NCBI RefSeq assembly: GCF_002572525.1
Contig: NZ_PDBS01000001.1
Coordinates: 1,612,001 to 1,676,000 of the forward strand
Length of the DNA: 64,000 nucleotides
Reading direction: 5' to 3'
Source of the DNA: Natrinema sp. CBA1119
GTDB taxonomy: Archaea > Halobacteriota > Halobacteria > Halobacteriales > Natrialbaceae
In this document: piece after piece, positions 1 to 8,109 of the stretch
Layout: the number at the start of each line of letters is the position of its first letter
Position numbering within the stretch: the stretch's first letter is position 1
Notes under the pieces: model-generated
The model's database searches: none
Told to the model about the DNA's origin: nothing
What the model saw: the letters and a program-made list of their open reading frames with translations, nothing else
Program-made: the position numbers and the translations under genes

Positions 1-111
1 TCGTAACTGGCGATTATTCAGCAAAACTATCCCGAACCAAGTCGGTTGTCTGCGAACGGACTGCGCATTTTACGTCCGTCGAACACGAAGACGAGGACGA
101 CGACACCCCCA

Positions 112-1236
112 ATGAGTTCGAGACTGACGTTCGGCACGCTGAAGCGGATCGGTGCGATTCTGATCGCGATCATGATCGTCATCGCCGCCGGTATCGTCGT
201 CGGCCAGGCCCCCGCCATCTTCGGCGTCGAGGAGGACCCCGAGGCCTCGATCACGTTCGAGGATCAACAGGGCAACGGCTCCACTGTCACGGTGCAGTCG
301 GTTACCCTTTCTGAGGGCGGCTACGTCGTCATCAGCGATGGCGGCGATGAGCCGCTGGCGGTCTCCGAACGCCTCGAGGCCGGCAGCCACGAGAACGTAA
401 CCCTCGAGCGCGAGGACGACGCGACCCGCGAACTCCTCGGGCAGCTGACCGCGACGGTTCATCGGGACACGTCGGACGACGAAGGGTACGCCTACGAGGC
501 GAGCGGCGGCGAGGAGGATCAGCCCTATCTCGAGAATGGGTTCCCGGTCAGTGACACCGCGACGGTGACGACCGGCGACGATGCGGTCAGCGACTCGTTC
601 ATGGTCGAATCGATCGACGTGCCGGCGACGGCGACGACGAACGAGACGATCGAGGTGAACGCCACGATCCGAAATCCGACGGAGTTCCGGGCCCAACAGC
701 CCGTCGAGGTCCGTATCGACGGGGCCGTCTTCGCGAGACAGGTGCTGGAACTCGAGGGCGGTGAGACCCGGACCGTGGCCCTCGAGACGGACACAAGCGG
801 CGCACCGCCTGGGAACCAGTCGATCGGCGTCTACACCGAGGACGACGGGGAACTCGACCGGATCGATCTCGAGTTCCATACCGATCCGAGCGTCTCGGTC
901 CAAACCGCGAGCGACGGGAACGTGACGGTCTCCGCGGCGATTCCCGAGGCGGGATTCGTCGCCCTCGAGCACGACGGCTCGATGATCGGCACGAGCGACG
1001 AACTCGAGCCCGGCGAGCACGAGAACGTCACCGTCGATCTCGCCAACGACACCGCCATCGACGAGAACGAGGAGCTGACGGCGAGCCTCTACGCGGGCGA
1101 TCCGAACGACGTTGATTCGGCGTCGCCGATCGAGTTCGAGGGAGAACCGGTCGAAACGACGTTCACGCTCGCGGGTGCGGCCGAGAACTCGAGCGATGAC
1201 GGTGACGGCTCCGACAACGAATCGACCGGCGAGTAG
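112..1236 (+). CDS. Membrane-anchored DUF7282/CARDB-like surface protein
   Basis: A protein of 374 residues. One hydrophobic segment lies at about residues 13-35, and the rest is acidic and rich in N-x-T/S sequons, so it is probably anchored in the membrane with the bulk outside the cell. Two similar modules, at about residues 45-115 and 265-350, carry the pattern GGYVV/GFVAL...LEAGSHENVTL, typical of haloarchaeal DUF7282 domains. Between them, at about 165-245, is a CARDB-like beta domain (NETIEVNATIRNPTEF, then GGETRTVAL). The ATG at 112 is preferred over an upstream in-frame start because the upstream residues look unlike protein. Function is unknown; adhesion or cell-surface structure is only a guess. 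Confidence 0.75.
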   Translation: MSSRLTFGTLKRIGAILIAIMIVIAAGIVVGQAPAIFGVEEDPEASITFEDQQGNGSTVTVQSVTLSEGGYVVISDGGDEPLAVSERLEAGSHENVTLEREDDATRELLGQLTATVHRDTSDDEGYAYEASGGEEDQPYLENGFPVSDTATVTTGDDAVSDSFMVESIDVPATATTNETIEVNATIRNPTEFRAQQPVEVRIDGAVFARQVLELEGGETRTVALETDTSGAPPGNQSIGVYTEDDGELDRIDLEFHTDPSVSVQTASDGNVTVSAAIPEAGFVALEHDGSMIGTSDELEPGEHENVTVDLANDTAIDENEELTASLYAGDPNDVDSASPIEFEGEPVETTFTLAGAAENSSDDGDGSDNESTGE

Positions 1237-1321
1237 CCGTCCGTTCAATCGCCGAGTCGCTGCCGGTTCGACCGCCGAGTAACCGACCGATTCTTACCCG
1301 GCCCACCCCTACTGGCTGGCG

Positions 1322-2326
1322 ATGGACGCGCCGCTGTGGACCGAAACCCACGCCCCGGAGCTGGCCGAGTTGCCACAGGACGACGCCCGCGAGTACCTCG
1401 AACGGGCCGTCGAGGAGCCGATCAACCTCCTCCTACAGGGCCCGCCCGGAAGCGGGAAGACGGCCGCGGCGCGCGCACTGGTCCGCGAGGCGCACGCGGA
1501 TCCGGACAACGATTTCGTCGAGATCAACGTCGCCGACTTCTTCGGCCGGACCAAGACCGAGATCAAGAACGATCCCCGCTTCGAACACTTCCTCGTCGGC
1601 CGCTCGTCGATGTCCAAGCGGGACATGATCAACCACGTCCTCAAGGAGTCGGCGAGCTACGCGCCCGTTTCAGGGGGGTACACCACAATCTTGCTCGACA
1701 ACGCCGAGGACGTCCGCGAGGACTTCCAGCAGGCCCTGCGCCGGATCATGGAGCAACACCACCGGACGACGCAGTTCATTGTCGCCACGCGCCAGCCGAC
1801 CAAGCTCATCCCGCCGATCCGTTCGCGGTGTTTCCCCGTCTCTTTCCCCTCGCCGACCAGCGAGGAGATCGTCACCGTCCTCGAGCGCATTGTCGAGGAA
1901 GAGGAAGTCGCGTACGACGACGACGGCCTCGAGTTCGTCGCGGGCTACGCGAACGGCAACCTTCGACAGGCGATCCTCGCGGCCCAGACGACCGTCGAGA
2001 ACGCGGGGGAACTCACGATGAGCGCGGCCTACGAGACGATCGGTGAGGTCGGTCTCGAGGACGAGGTCGAGGAAATGCTCGACGATGCCGAAGCCGGCGA
2101 GTTCACCGACGCGCGATCGACGCTGGACGACCTGCTCGTCGATGAGGGGTTAGACGGTAACGAGGTGCTGGACGTGATCCTCCGGGTCGCGCGCAAGCGC
2201 TACCAAGGCGAGCACCTCGCCGAGATCCACCGGCTGGCTGCCGATATCGACTTCGAGATGCACGAGGGAACGAGCGATCGAATTCACGTCTCGCATTTGC
2301 TCGCGGAGCTGGGTCGGGACGCCTGA
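1322..2326 (+). CDS. rfcC: Replication factor C small-subunit homologue (RfcC-like)
   Basis: A 334-residue AAA+ clamp-loader small-subunit family protein, expected to act with RfcA/RfcB to load PCNA. Visible are the N-terminal W-x-E-x-HAPE motif, Walker A GPPGSGKT (about residue 41), the SRC arginine-finger motif (RSRC, about residue 163) and the C-terminal collar helices. The Walker B region reads LLDNAED instead of LDEAD, and the usual sensor-1 Asn segment is ATRQPTK. Both changes suggest weak or absent ATPase activity in this subunit, as expected if it is the divergent third RFC small subunit (RfcC) of haloarchaea. The subunit name is inference from this divergence; family membership is secure. 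Confidence 0.85.
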   Translation: MDAPLWTETHAPELAELPQDDAREYLERAVEEPINLLLQGPPGSGKTAAARALVREAHADPDNDFVEINVADFFGRTKTEIKNDPRFEHFLVGRSSMSKRDMINHVLKESASYAPVSGGYTTILLDNAEDVREDFQQALRRIMEQHHRTTQFIVATRQPTKLIPPIRSRCFPVSFPSPTSEEIVTVLERIVEEEEVAYDDDGLEFVAGYANGNLRQAILAAQTTVENAGELTMSAAYETIGEVGLEDEVEEMLDDAEAGEFTDARSTLDDLLVDEGLDGNEVLDVILRVARKRYQGEHLAEIHRLAADIDFEMHEGTSDRIHVSHLLAELGRDA

Positions 2327-2354
2327 CGACTGTCCCCCTGATGGAGACTCACTG

Positions 2355-2816
2355 ATGACGGACGATTCGCTCGACGAACGGCTCGCGGATCTCGAGTCGG
2401 GGCCCCCGTCTCGCTCTCCATCGTCGCTCGAGGACCCGGCTATCTCGAACGATGAACCGAAATCGATCACGCTGTTCACTCGTTTCTGGGCCGTGTTCAT
2501 TCTCACACCGCAGGTTCGTATTCCCCTCAGTATCACGCCCGGTATCGGTGAGTCACCGACGGGAAACGCGATCATCCTCACGTCGCTGATCGGCGGCGTC
2601 GTCGTCGCCGAGTGCTTGCTCCGGCGGTTCGGACCGACCATCGTGTCCGCGCTCTCGGTGGGTTTTTTCGCTGCATTGCTGAGTGCTATCGGCGCGTTTG
2701 TCGGCTGGGTAGTCGCGACCGGCTCGTCCCCTCCCGATGTGGTGATCGGTACTGGGTTCCTCGTCGTTAGCGCCGTTACCACCGCTCACCGGTTCGAGCG
2801 GGCGGCAGTCAGTTGA
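2355..2816 (+). CDS. Hypothetical membrane protein
   Basis: A 153-residue protein with an acidic N-terminal tail (about residues 1-38) followed by about four hydrophobic segments (roughly 44-62, 72-88, 95-118, 124-142). It begins 28 bp after the rfcC-like gene on the same strand, so co-transcription is possible. The layout resembles small haloarchaeal DUF5518-type membrane proteins, but I do not recognise a family with certainty. No function is assigned. Confidence 0.6.
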   Translation: MTDDSLDERLADLESGPPSRSPSSLEDPAISNDEPKSITLFTRFWAVFILTPQVRIPLSITPGIGESPTGNAIILTSLIGGVVVAECLLRRFGPTIVSALSVGFFAALLSAIGAFVGWVVATGSSPPDVVIGTGFLVVSAVTTAHRFERAAVS

Positions 2817-2855
2817 CGGCTCGTCAGGACGACGGCGTCTCGTTCGGCAGTCGAT

Positions 2856-3371
2856 TCAGTCGACGTACGGGTTCTCGATATGCGTCGTTCCGCCCAGCCG
2901 ATCGCTGATCCAGCCCGTCACGACGTCGAAAACGGTCACCAGCGGCGAGAGGGAGCGCTCAACCAGCGAGATCGGTCGCGCGACCGCCATCGCCCACCGC
3001 TGGGCGTTTCCCAGCCCGTACGACTTGGGGACGATCTCGCCGAACACGAGGACGACGACGCTGACGGCGACCGTCGCAGCGGTCACGGCGATTCCGGTGG
3101 GGAGGTAGGTGACGAAGACGACCGTCACGATGCTCGAGAGCGCCACGTTGACGACGTTGTTCCCGACCAGGACCGTCACGAGCAGCCTGTGCGGGTCGTC
3201 CCGCAGGGATTTGAGCGCGGTCGCTCGCCGATCGCCACCCGTCGCCCGTTCGTCGATCCACGCCGTCGGGAGCGTGAAGATCGCCGTCTCCGCGCTCGAG
3301 AAGAAGGCGCTACAACAGAGTAAGACGACGGTGGCACCGAGTCCGAACCACGCCAGCGTGAGATCGACCAT
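2856..3371 (-). CDS. DUF21 (CNNM/CorC-type) membrane protein without CBS domains
   Basis: A 171-residue protein consisting only of the DUF21 transmembrane module of the CNNM/CorC family, associated with magnesium or cobalt transport. Family hallmarks include FFSSAETAIF near the N-terminus, NNVVN at about residue 72, and the GEIVPKSYG motif at about residue 111. Most family members continue into paired CBS domains and a CorC domain, which are absent here. Several haloarchaeal homologues are also short, so truncation is not implied. It converges with the upstream gene. Confidence 0.8.
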   Translation of the reverse strand: MVDLTLAWFGLGATVVLLCCSAFFSSAETAIFTLPTAWIDERATGGDRRATALKSLRDDPHRLLVTVLVGNNVVNVALSSIVTVVFVTYLPTGIAVTAATVAVSVVVLVFGEIVPKSYGLGNAQRWAMAVARPISLVERSLSPLVTVFDVVTGWISDRLGGTTHIENPYVD

Positions 3372-3468
3372 GCCCTCGATTTCGGGACAACGTCCATGAA
3401 AGCGAGGGTTCAGCGGCCGATGTCGCGCCGATACGGAGCGTTATCCCGTCGCCGGACGAACGTCGGGT

Positions 3469-3981
3469 ATGCCGACGCTTCTCGAGATCCACATTCGGAA
3501 TCGCTTCCGCGTCCAGCCCAATCACGCGAACAACAACGACACGCTCCACGGCGGCAACCTGATGAAGTGGCTCGACGAGGTGAGCGCGATGTCGGCGATG
3601 CGTTTCGCCGGCGAGACCTGCGTCACGGCCCGGGTGAACGAACTCGACTTCGAGCGTCCGATTCAGATCGGCGATACGGCCCTCGTGGAGGCCTATACTG
3701 TCGGCTGTAACGGTGGCGGCGATTCGCCGTGATCGTCCGGTGAATCGCCTCACTGACTTACAGCCGACAGTATCTACGACGCCGGACGGACGAGCGTTCA
3801 CGTCGCGCTGCGCGCCTGGCGCGAGGAACCCCGTAGCGGCGAGACCGAGAAAACGACCGAGTCGACGTTCACCTTCGTCGCCATCGACGAAAACGGCGAG
3901 AAGGTCACCGTCCCCGACCTCTCGGTCGAGACCGAGGAAGGAGCGCGGCTTCGGGATCGGGTTACCGAGATCGAGGACTGA
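3469..3981 (+). pseudogene. Acyl-CoA thioesterase (hotdog family), interrupted by a MITE-like insertion
   Basis: The first 76 codons encode a normal hotdog thioesterase start (NRFRVQPNHANNNDTLHGGN, then LMKWLDEVSAMSAMRF). At codon 76 the sequence enters a 73-bp palindromic insertion, which introduces in-frame stops at 3730 and 3754. After it the thioesterase resumes in the same frame with IYDAGRTSVHVALRAW and ends with VTEIED at 3981. Removing the 73-bp element plus one TA copy (75 bp, exactly 25 codons) restores an uninterrupted protein of about 145 residues. The gene is therefore probably a recent knockout, giving only a truncated 87-residue product unless both stops are read through. Confidence 0.85.
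3698..3770. mobile_element. MITE-like element, 73 bp, apparent TA target duplication
   Basis: The ends are perfect 13-bp inverted repeats (ctgtcggctgtaa at 3698-3710, its complement at 3758-3770). A second inverted pair, ggcgattc at 3718-3725 and 3742-3749, makes almost the whole element an imperfect palindrome. It is flanked by TA at 3696-3697 and 3771-3772; collapsing one copy restores the thioesterase reading frame. TA duplication and short palindromic structure fit a non-autonomous relative of IS630/Tc1-mariner elements. It has no coding capacity. Confidence 0.8.
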
Positions 3982-4038
3982 TACCACTCGTCTGTATATC
4001 CGGTTCAGTTCCGTCGTGCCGAACGCACAGAGTTGCCG

Positions 4039-4503
4039 TTACGATTCGTCGACGTTGTGAAAGCGCTCGAGTACTTCTTTCGGAACCGGATTGACGTACT
4101 CGAACGGTTCGTTGTCAGAGAGACGATCGAAGTCGCGATCGGTAGTCACCAGTGCGTCGGCATCGGTCTGTCGGGCGAGCGCGATATAAAAGCAGTCGTA
4201 GACATCGTGGTTCTTCTCCGCACTGATTTCGTAGGCGTCGAGGACGGTCTCGTCGTCCACGTCGACGAACTCGAGCGGGTACTGAAGAAGCGACGAAACG
4301 GCGTTTCGGGCTTCGTACGTGTCGAAGCCGAGATCCTCGAGTACCCACTGAATCCGGAGCGGAAGATAGCCGAAGACGATCAGTGAATCGCTACCGGTGA
4401 GCGCTGGAACCAGTTCCTCAGCGACGTATGGATGGCCGGGATGGTCGTCCACTAACTGAATCGACAGTGCGTTGAGGTCGGGCAAGACGCGTTTCGACCC
4501 CAT
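4039..4503 (-). CDS. PIN-domain ribonuclease toxin (VapC-like)
   Basis: A 154-residue PIN-domain protein, the toxin half of a probable type II toxin-antitoxin pair; such toxins cut tRNA or other RNA. Acidic residues expected for metal binding are visible: Asp in the N-terminal PDLNAL, Asp in VYDCFYIALA (about residue 105) and the TTDRDFDRL segment (about residue 122). The ATG at 4503 is chosen because it follows the antitoxin stop by a single base; longer upstream extensions overlap the antitoxin and look unlike protein. RNA target unknown. Confidence 0.85.
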   Translation of the reverse strand: MGSKRVLPDLNALSIQLVDDHPGHPYVAEELVPALTGSDSLIVFGYLPLRIQWVLEDLGFDTYEARNAVSSLLQYPLEFVDVDDETVLDAYEISAEKNHDVYDCFYIALARQTDADALVTTDRDFDRLSDNEPFEYVNPVPKEVLERFHNVDES

Positions 4504-4504
4504 C

Positions 4505-4759
4505 TTACCGACCACCGAAAGTCGCGTCACCCGCGTCCCGGAACGCCTCGTCACCCCACTTTTCTCCCCGCGTAAGCGTCTCGAGGTCGGGAAGTTCCCT
4601 GACGAGACGGATGTCGCCACCGTCGCGAACGACTCGGAACTCGGTCCCATCCTCGAGATTGAGTTCGTCACGGAGTTCCTTCGGAATCGTCAACCGGCCG
4701 CGTTGATTGATTCGTGCTGTTCCATACTCCTCGCTGGCAGTATCGTTTGTCCCGCTCAT
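4505..4759 (-). CDS. AbrB/SpoVT-type antitoxin (VapB-like)
   Basis: An 84-residue DNA-binding protein with a swapped-hairpin AbrB domain: ARINQRGRLTIPKELRDEL followed by LEDGTEFRVV (about residues 14-45). The C-terminal tail (ELPDLETLTRGEKWGDEAF) is probably the toxin-neutralising segment. The stop lies one base before the start of the PIN toxin gene, so the two are almost certainly co-transcribed and translationally coupled. By family rule it would autoregulate the pair by binding its own promoter. Confidence 0.85.
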   Translation of the reverse strand: MSGTNDTASEEYGTARINQRGRLTIPKELRDELNLEDGTEFRVVRDGGDIRLVRELPDLETLTRGEKWGDEAFRDAGDATFGGR

Positions 4760-4883
4760 TCTATCACCCGTATCTAATCAAACGTAATCGTTCCCCATAA
4801 GATATGGGGATGGATAGGGGTCCATCATATCAATCACCACTGAACGGCTATCCACTCGGCTTGATGATGGCGCGTCGGGTCGC

Positions 4884-4940
4884 GAGTGAATCGACCGGGG
4901 AATGCGTAGCGACTCCCCGTCGCCACGATAGTAGCGTTCC
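4884..4940 (-). repeat. Divergent partial copy of the dispersed hairpin-mosaic repeat (block i)
   Basis: Read on the minus strand this segment (gctactatcgtggcgacggg, then gagtcgctacgcattccccgg and tcgattcac) aligns by eye with the first framework block of the repeats at 6204-6470 and 44894-45288. Only this block is recognisable; the hairpins and other blocks are missing. It sits between the VapB-like gene and the 3' end of the Trm-G10 gene, a gap otherwise without visible genes. Confidence 0.5.
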
Positions 4941-4990
4941 CGCTGCAGTGCGGGTTCCGGCGCAGGCTCGGAGACGGTACTGCACTACCC

Positions 4991-6085
4991 TCACGACGAT
5001 TGCCGCTCGAGCACCATCACGTACCGCGTCAGCGACCGATGGACCCGGCGCTCGAACGCGGACTCGAGTTCCCACCCGGCGGCTCTGGCCTCCCCGGCCC
5101 ACGACCGATCGGCGACCACGACCGCTCGCGGGGCCACCCGACGGGCTTCCTCGAGCGCGCCGGCGACGAGGTCCGCGAGCCGATGCGTTTCGATCTTCGA
5201 CTGACGCCCGTAGGGGGCGTCGAAGACGACGCCGTCGACCGCGTCGTCAGCCAGCGGCAGCCGGGTCGCGTCGCCCCGACCCACGTGCCACGATCCCCGC
5301 GACACGCCGGTCGGCGAGGGCTCGTCGCGCTCGAGGAAGTGCTCCAAATTTGTCCGCGCGCCCTCGACCATCTTCGCCTGCGCGTCGGTACCGATCACGT
5401 CCGCACCGACGAGGCCCGCCTCCACGAGCACGCCGCCGGTGCCACACATCGGGTCGAGGATCGTCGCGCCCGGTCGCGCGCCGGCGACGTTCGCGACGGC
5501 CCGCGCGAGCAGCGGATCCATGCTGCCGGGCTGAAAGAAGGGTTTGTCCGTCGGCGCGCGAGCGCCGAAATCGCGGACACTCTCGGCCGCGAGCCAGCCG
5601 AGCGCACAGACGGAGACTTCCTCGCCGTCGGCGTCACCGGTCCCGTCGGCCTCGAGGGGATCGAGCACGCCGTCATCCCCGTCGGCCTCGAGCATGCCTT
5701 CCGAAAACGCGACGCGCAGGCGGTGATCCGGCTCCTCGAGATCCACGGAAAAGCCCCGATCGACCAGGATTTGGCCGAGTTCGCGTTCCGCCGTTTCGGT
5801 GCTCACGCCGCTCGAGCCGTGGACGTCCGTCGCCCGCACCGCGATCGATCCCTCCCGGTCGATCGCGGCGGCTTCGAGGATCGCGCGAGCGCTCTCGAGG
5901 TCAGCGTCGCCCCGTCCGAGGAGGTCGCTCGCGCGGTGGGTGTAGGCGAGGCCGCGGATGCGATCGGGGACGACTGTGCGTGCGACGGCGAGTCCCGGTG
6001 CGATTCCCTCCACGCCGGTCGCGGCGCTCCGGGCCTCGCGGGCCGCGAACGCGTCGTCCTCGCCGCCGAACTCGAGCAGGTACAC
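4991..6085 (-). CDS. tRNA (guanine-10-N2)-dimethyltransferase, Trm-G10 family
   Basis: A 364-residue THUMP plus class I methyltransferase protein that methylates G10 of tRNA. The N-terminal ~150 residues form the ferredoxin-like/THUMP RNA-binding part. The SAM-binding motif I is ATILDPMCGTGGVLVEAG (about residue 208), and the catalytic motif IV is DAPYGRQS (about residue 290, a D-A-P-Y-G variant of N-P-P-Y). The conserved PFFQPGSMDPLLARA precedes motif I, as in archaeal Trm-G10/Trm11 proteins. It is transcribed away from tbp, the two start codons separated by the repeat-containing region 6086-6614. Confidence 0.9.
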   Translation of the reverse strand: MYLLEFGGEDDAFAAREARSAATGVEGIAPGLAVARTVVPDRIRGLAYTHRASDLLGRGDADLESARAILEAAAIDREGSIAVRATDVHGSSGVSTETAERELGQILVDRGFSVDLEEPDHRLRVAFSEGMLEADGDDGVLDPLEADGTGDADGEEVSVCALGWLAAESVRDFGARAPTDKPFFQPGSMDPLLARAVANVAGARPGATILDPMCGTGGVLVEAGLVGADVIGTDAQAKMVEGARTNLEHFLERDEPSPTGVSRGSWHVGRGDATRLPLADDAVDGVVFDAPYGRQSKIETHRLADLVAGALEEARRVAPRAVVVADRSWAGEARAAGWELESAFERRVHRSLTRYVMVLERQSS

Positions 6086-6203
6086 GGACGACTGTCGCCG
6101 CGCCTCGAGTATGAGGCTGCCGTTTTTCGCGACTCACTCACGGGGTGCTCGTCCGTTCGTCTCGCACCCTCCACTGCGGGCTCGAGGACGAATTTTGTCG
6201 AAA

Positions 6204-6470
6204 ACGAGCGTCCTGCTATCGTGGCAACAGGGAATCGCCACGCCCTCCCCAGCCGATTTCTACTCACGGGCCGAAGGCCCGTTCGTCTGGTTCGCGGGAC
6301 CGACGGTCCCGCGCTAACACTCAGTCGCTTCGCTCCTTCGCTCATCCACTGTCAGAGCACGCTCTGACAAGCCTTCGTTCACTACGTTCACGAAGACCTC
6401 GCGCATGGTCGCGCCGCGGTTCGCCGTTGACGGCGAACCGCGACCCAGCGCGCGCCACCGCACGTGGTTT
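6204..6470 (+). repeat. Dispersed hairpin-mosaic repeat, copy in the tbp upstream region
   Basis: About 267 bp of framework blocks shared with 44894-45288: tatcgtggcaac plus ggaatcgccacgccc near 6217-6247, ctgtcagagcacgctctgac at 6349-6368, cgaagacctcgc at 6391-6402 and agcgcgcgccaccgca at 6447-6462. Between blocks are perfect hairpins: 6267-6281 (6-bp arms, gaa loop), 6294-6312 (8-bp, gac), 6350-6369 (9-bp, ac) and 6416-6441 (11-bp, ttga). The 6267, 6294 and 6416 stems are not shared with the other copy. No reading frame is supported. Confidence 0.75.
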
Positions 6471-6579
6471 GGTCTGTCACGGATCGATACGACTGGTCGT
6501 GTGAACAACCGCGACCCGGCGACGGTCTCGGATCGATTTTAGTCGGATCTACCGGATATATCAGGTGGCGGTACCAACC

Positions 6580-6588
6580 TTTATAAAT
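6580..6588 (+). promoter_or_regulatory. TATA box of tbp
   Basis: The sequence accttttataaat-like stretch (cc tttataaat at 6578-6588) is a strong archaeal TATA box preceded by a C/A-rich BRE-like segment. Its centre lies about 31 bp before the tbp ATG, which would give a very short leader or a leaderless mRNA. Confidence 0.7.
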
Positions 6589-6614
6589 CTTAAATACGTC
6601 CTTTTAAGCGACTA

Positions 6615-7175
6615 ATGACGGATCCGAAGGACACCATCAACATCGAAAACGTGGTGGCGTCGACCGGCATCGGGCAGGAACTCGACCTCCAGAGCGTCGC
6701 GATGGACCTCGAGGGGGCCGACTACGACCCCGAGCAGTTCCCCGGTCTCGTCTACCGAACCCAGAATCCCAAATCCGCCGCCCTGATCTTCCGATCGGGA
6801 AAGATCGTCTGTACCGGCGCGAAAAGCACCGACGACGTCCACGAGAGCCTGCGCATCGTCTTCGACAAGCTCCGTGAACTCCAGATCCAGGTCAACGAAG
6901 ACCCCGAGATCGTCGTCCAGAACATCGTCACCTCGGCGGATCTGGGCCGGAACCTCAACCTGAACGCGATCGCCATCGGGCTGGGCCTCGAGAACATCGA
7001 GTACGAGCCCGAGCAGTTCCCCGGTCTCGTCTACCGACTCGACGACCCCGAGGTCGTCGCCCTGCTCTTTGGCTCCGGGAAGCTCGTCATCACCGGCGGG
7101 AAAAAGCCCGTCGACGCCGAACACGCGGTCGACAAGATCGTCTCCCGGCTCGAGGACCTCGGCCTGCTCGAGTAA
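6615..7175 (+). CDS. tbp: TATA-box-binding protein
   Basis: A 186-residue archaeal TBP, which binds TATA boxes and with TFB recruits RNA polymerase. The protein is two direct repeats of about 90 residues, each containing the signature YDPEQFPGLVYR / YEPEQFPGLVYR and then a basic-hydrophobic FRSGKIVCTGAKS / FGSGKLVITGGKK. The length and acidic C-terminal end match haloarchaeal TBPs. It is preceded by a clear TATA box. Haloarchaea often carry several tbp genes; this one looks like a full, canonical copy. Confidence 0.97.
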   Translation: MTDPKDTINIENVVASTGIGQELDLQSVAMDLEGADYDPEQFPGLVYRTQNPKSAALIFRSGKIVCTGAKSTDDVHESLRIVFDKLRELQIQVNEDPEIVVQNIVTSADLGRNLNLNAIAIGLGLENIEYEPEQFPGLVYRLDDPEVVALLFGSGKLVITGGKKPVDAEHAVDKIVSRLEDLGLLE

Positions 7176-7598
7176 CGCTGTCAGATTTCGCTCGAGCCGG
7201 TGTCGCCACCAGTTGCCGTCCGTTCATCCGGTCCGCTGTACCGATGTCCCGAAGCAATCACAAGACGGTTCGCGGCTGCTTCGGAACGAACGTACACCGG
7301 TCCGTCTCACAGTCGTCTCGTCGGTGAACGTTCGTGCGATATCGTCTCGAATCTACAGTCTATAGACTGATTCCGTACACTGCCAGCCGGTAGTATCATA
7401 TTACTCGCGTTCTGGGGACCGCTCCGTTTCCGAATCGTCTCGAGTTCCCGGACCGGTCACCTGACTCGTCGCCGCTTTGGCCGGATTATCGACCGTTCAT
7501 TCCGGCCACAGCGGGCCCGACTGGCCTGAATCGAGTCACACTCGTCGAAACGACCGGTCGCGTTTATCCGATGTGCCGTCACTGACTTTCTCGTGCCC
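7176..7598. other. Intergenic region with a 48-bp hairpin repeat and a palindrome
   Basis: No gene is supported in this 423-bp gap. It holds the 48-bp stem-loop repeat at 7237-7284 and a perfect 14-bp palindrome cagtctatagactg at 7356-7369. A TATA-like tttatc lies around 7562-7567, before the downstream gene. Confidence 0.6.
7237..7284 (+). repeat. 48-bp stem-loop repeat, copy 1
   Basis: A 12-bp flank (tgtaccgatgtc) is followed by a 13-bp arm ccgaagcaatcac (7249-7261), a 10-base loop aagacggttc and the arm gcggctgcttcgg (7272-7284). The same 48-bp layout occurs reversed at 21873-21920. This copy pairs at 11 of 13 positions (one pair G-U). Confidence 0.7.
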
Positions 7599-8018
7599 AT
7601 GACGATCCACTCTGATCCTACGCCGACCGCTTCGGATCGGTTTCGCCTCGGCAACGACGGTGCGCTCGGTCGTCGCCCCCTCCCGCGCGAGACAATCTCC
7701 CGCGTCGTCGACAGCGACCGCCGGTGCGAGATCCTCCGCTGCGTGCTCGCGACCGACGATCCGATCCCGCTCCGAACGCTGGTCGGCCGACTCGCCGACG
7801 CCGAACACGACCCCACGGTCGGGACGACGATCCACCAACTGCGCCAGCGGATCCACACGTCGCTCCGCGAAACCCATCTCCCGCTGCTCGAGGAACACGA
7901 TATCGTGCGCTTCGATCGGGTGCGGAGCCTCGTCGGCCCGGCGGCGAACTGCGCCGCGTTCGGCTCGCTCCTCGAGTTCGACTCGCTCGAGCGACCGATC
8001 GCCGCCCGACTCGAGTAG
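7599..8018 (+). CDS. Winged-helix DUF7344-like regulator
   Basis: A 139-residue protein with a winged-helix fold pattern: ISRVVDSDRRCEILRCVLA (about residues 33-51), LRTLVGRLADAE, then IHTSLRETHLPLLEEHDIVRFDRV (about residues 90-113), ending in a short acidic tail. This is the layout of DUF7344, a helix-turn-helix domain common in haloarchaeal regulators. The ATG at 7599 is preferred to the GTG two codons earlier; either is possible. It is a lone gene whose 3' end converges on hisG. Target genes are unknown. Confidence 0.65.
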   Translation: MTIHSDPTPTASDRFRLGNDGALGRRPLPRETISRVVDSDRRCEILRCVLATDDPIPLRTLVGRLADAEHDPTVGTTIHQLRQRIHTSLRETHLPLLEEHDIVRFDRVRSLVGPAANCAAFGSLLEFDSLERPIAARLE

Positions 8019-8109
8019 TCGGACTCGGATCGATCGGGTGCTCGAGCCCCGGCTTACCCAGCGACTCGAGTCCCAATTCACCCACCCCCTCGAGTCCCGA
8101 CCGGCCGGA

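Noticed and set aside
70-1248. Long antisense frames such as this one and 31310-33589, 33707-35212, 17003-18448 and 13341-14486
   Set aside because: They lie opposite well-supported genes, are rich in Arg/Asp/His as expected for the complement of GC-rich acidic coding DNA, and show no family pattern.
4039-4759. VapBC-like pair as a new toxin-antitoxin type
   Set aside because: Domain content and one-base spacing are those of an ordinary AbrB-PIN pair.
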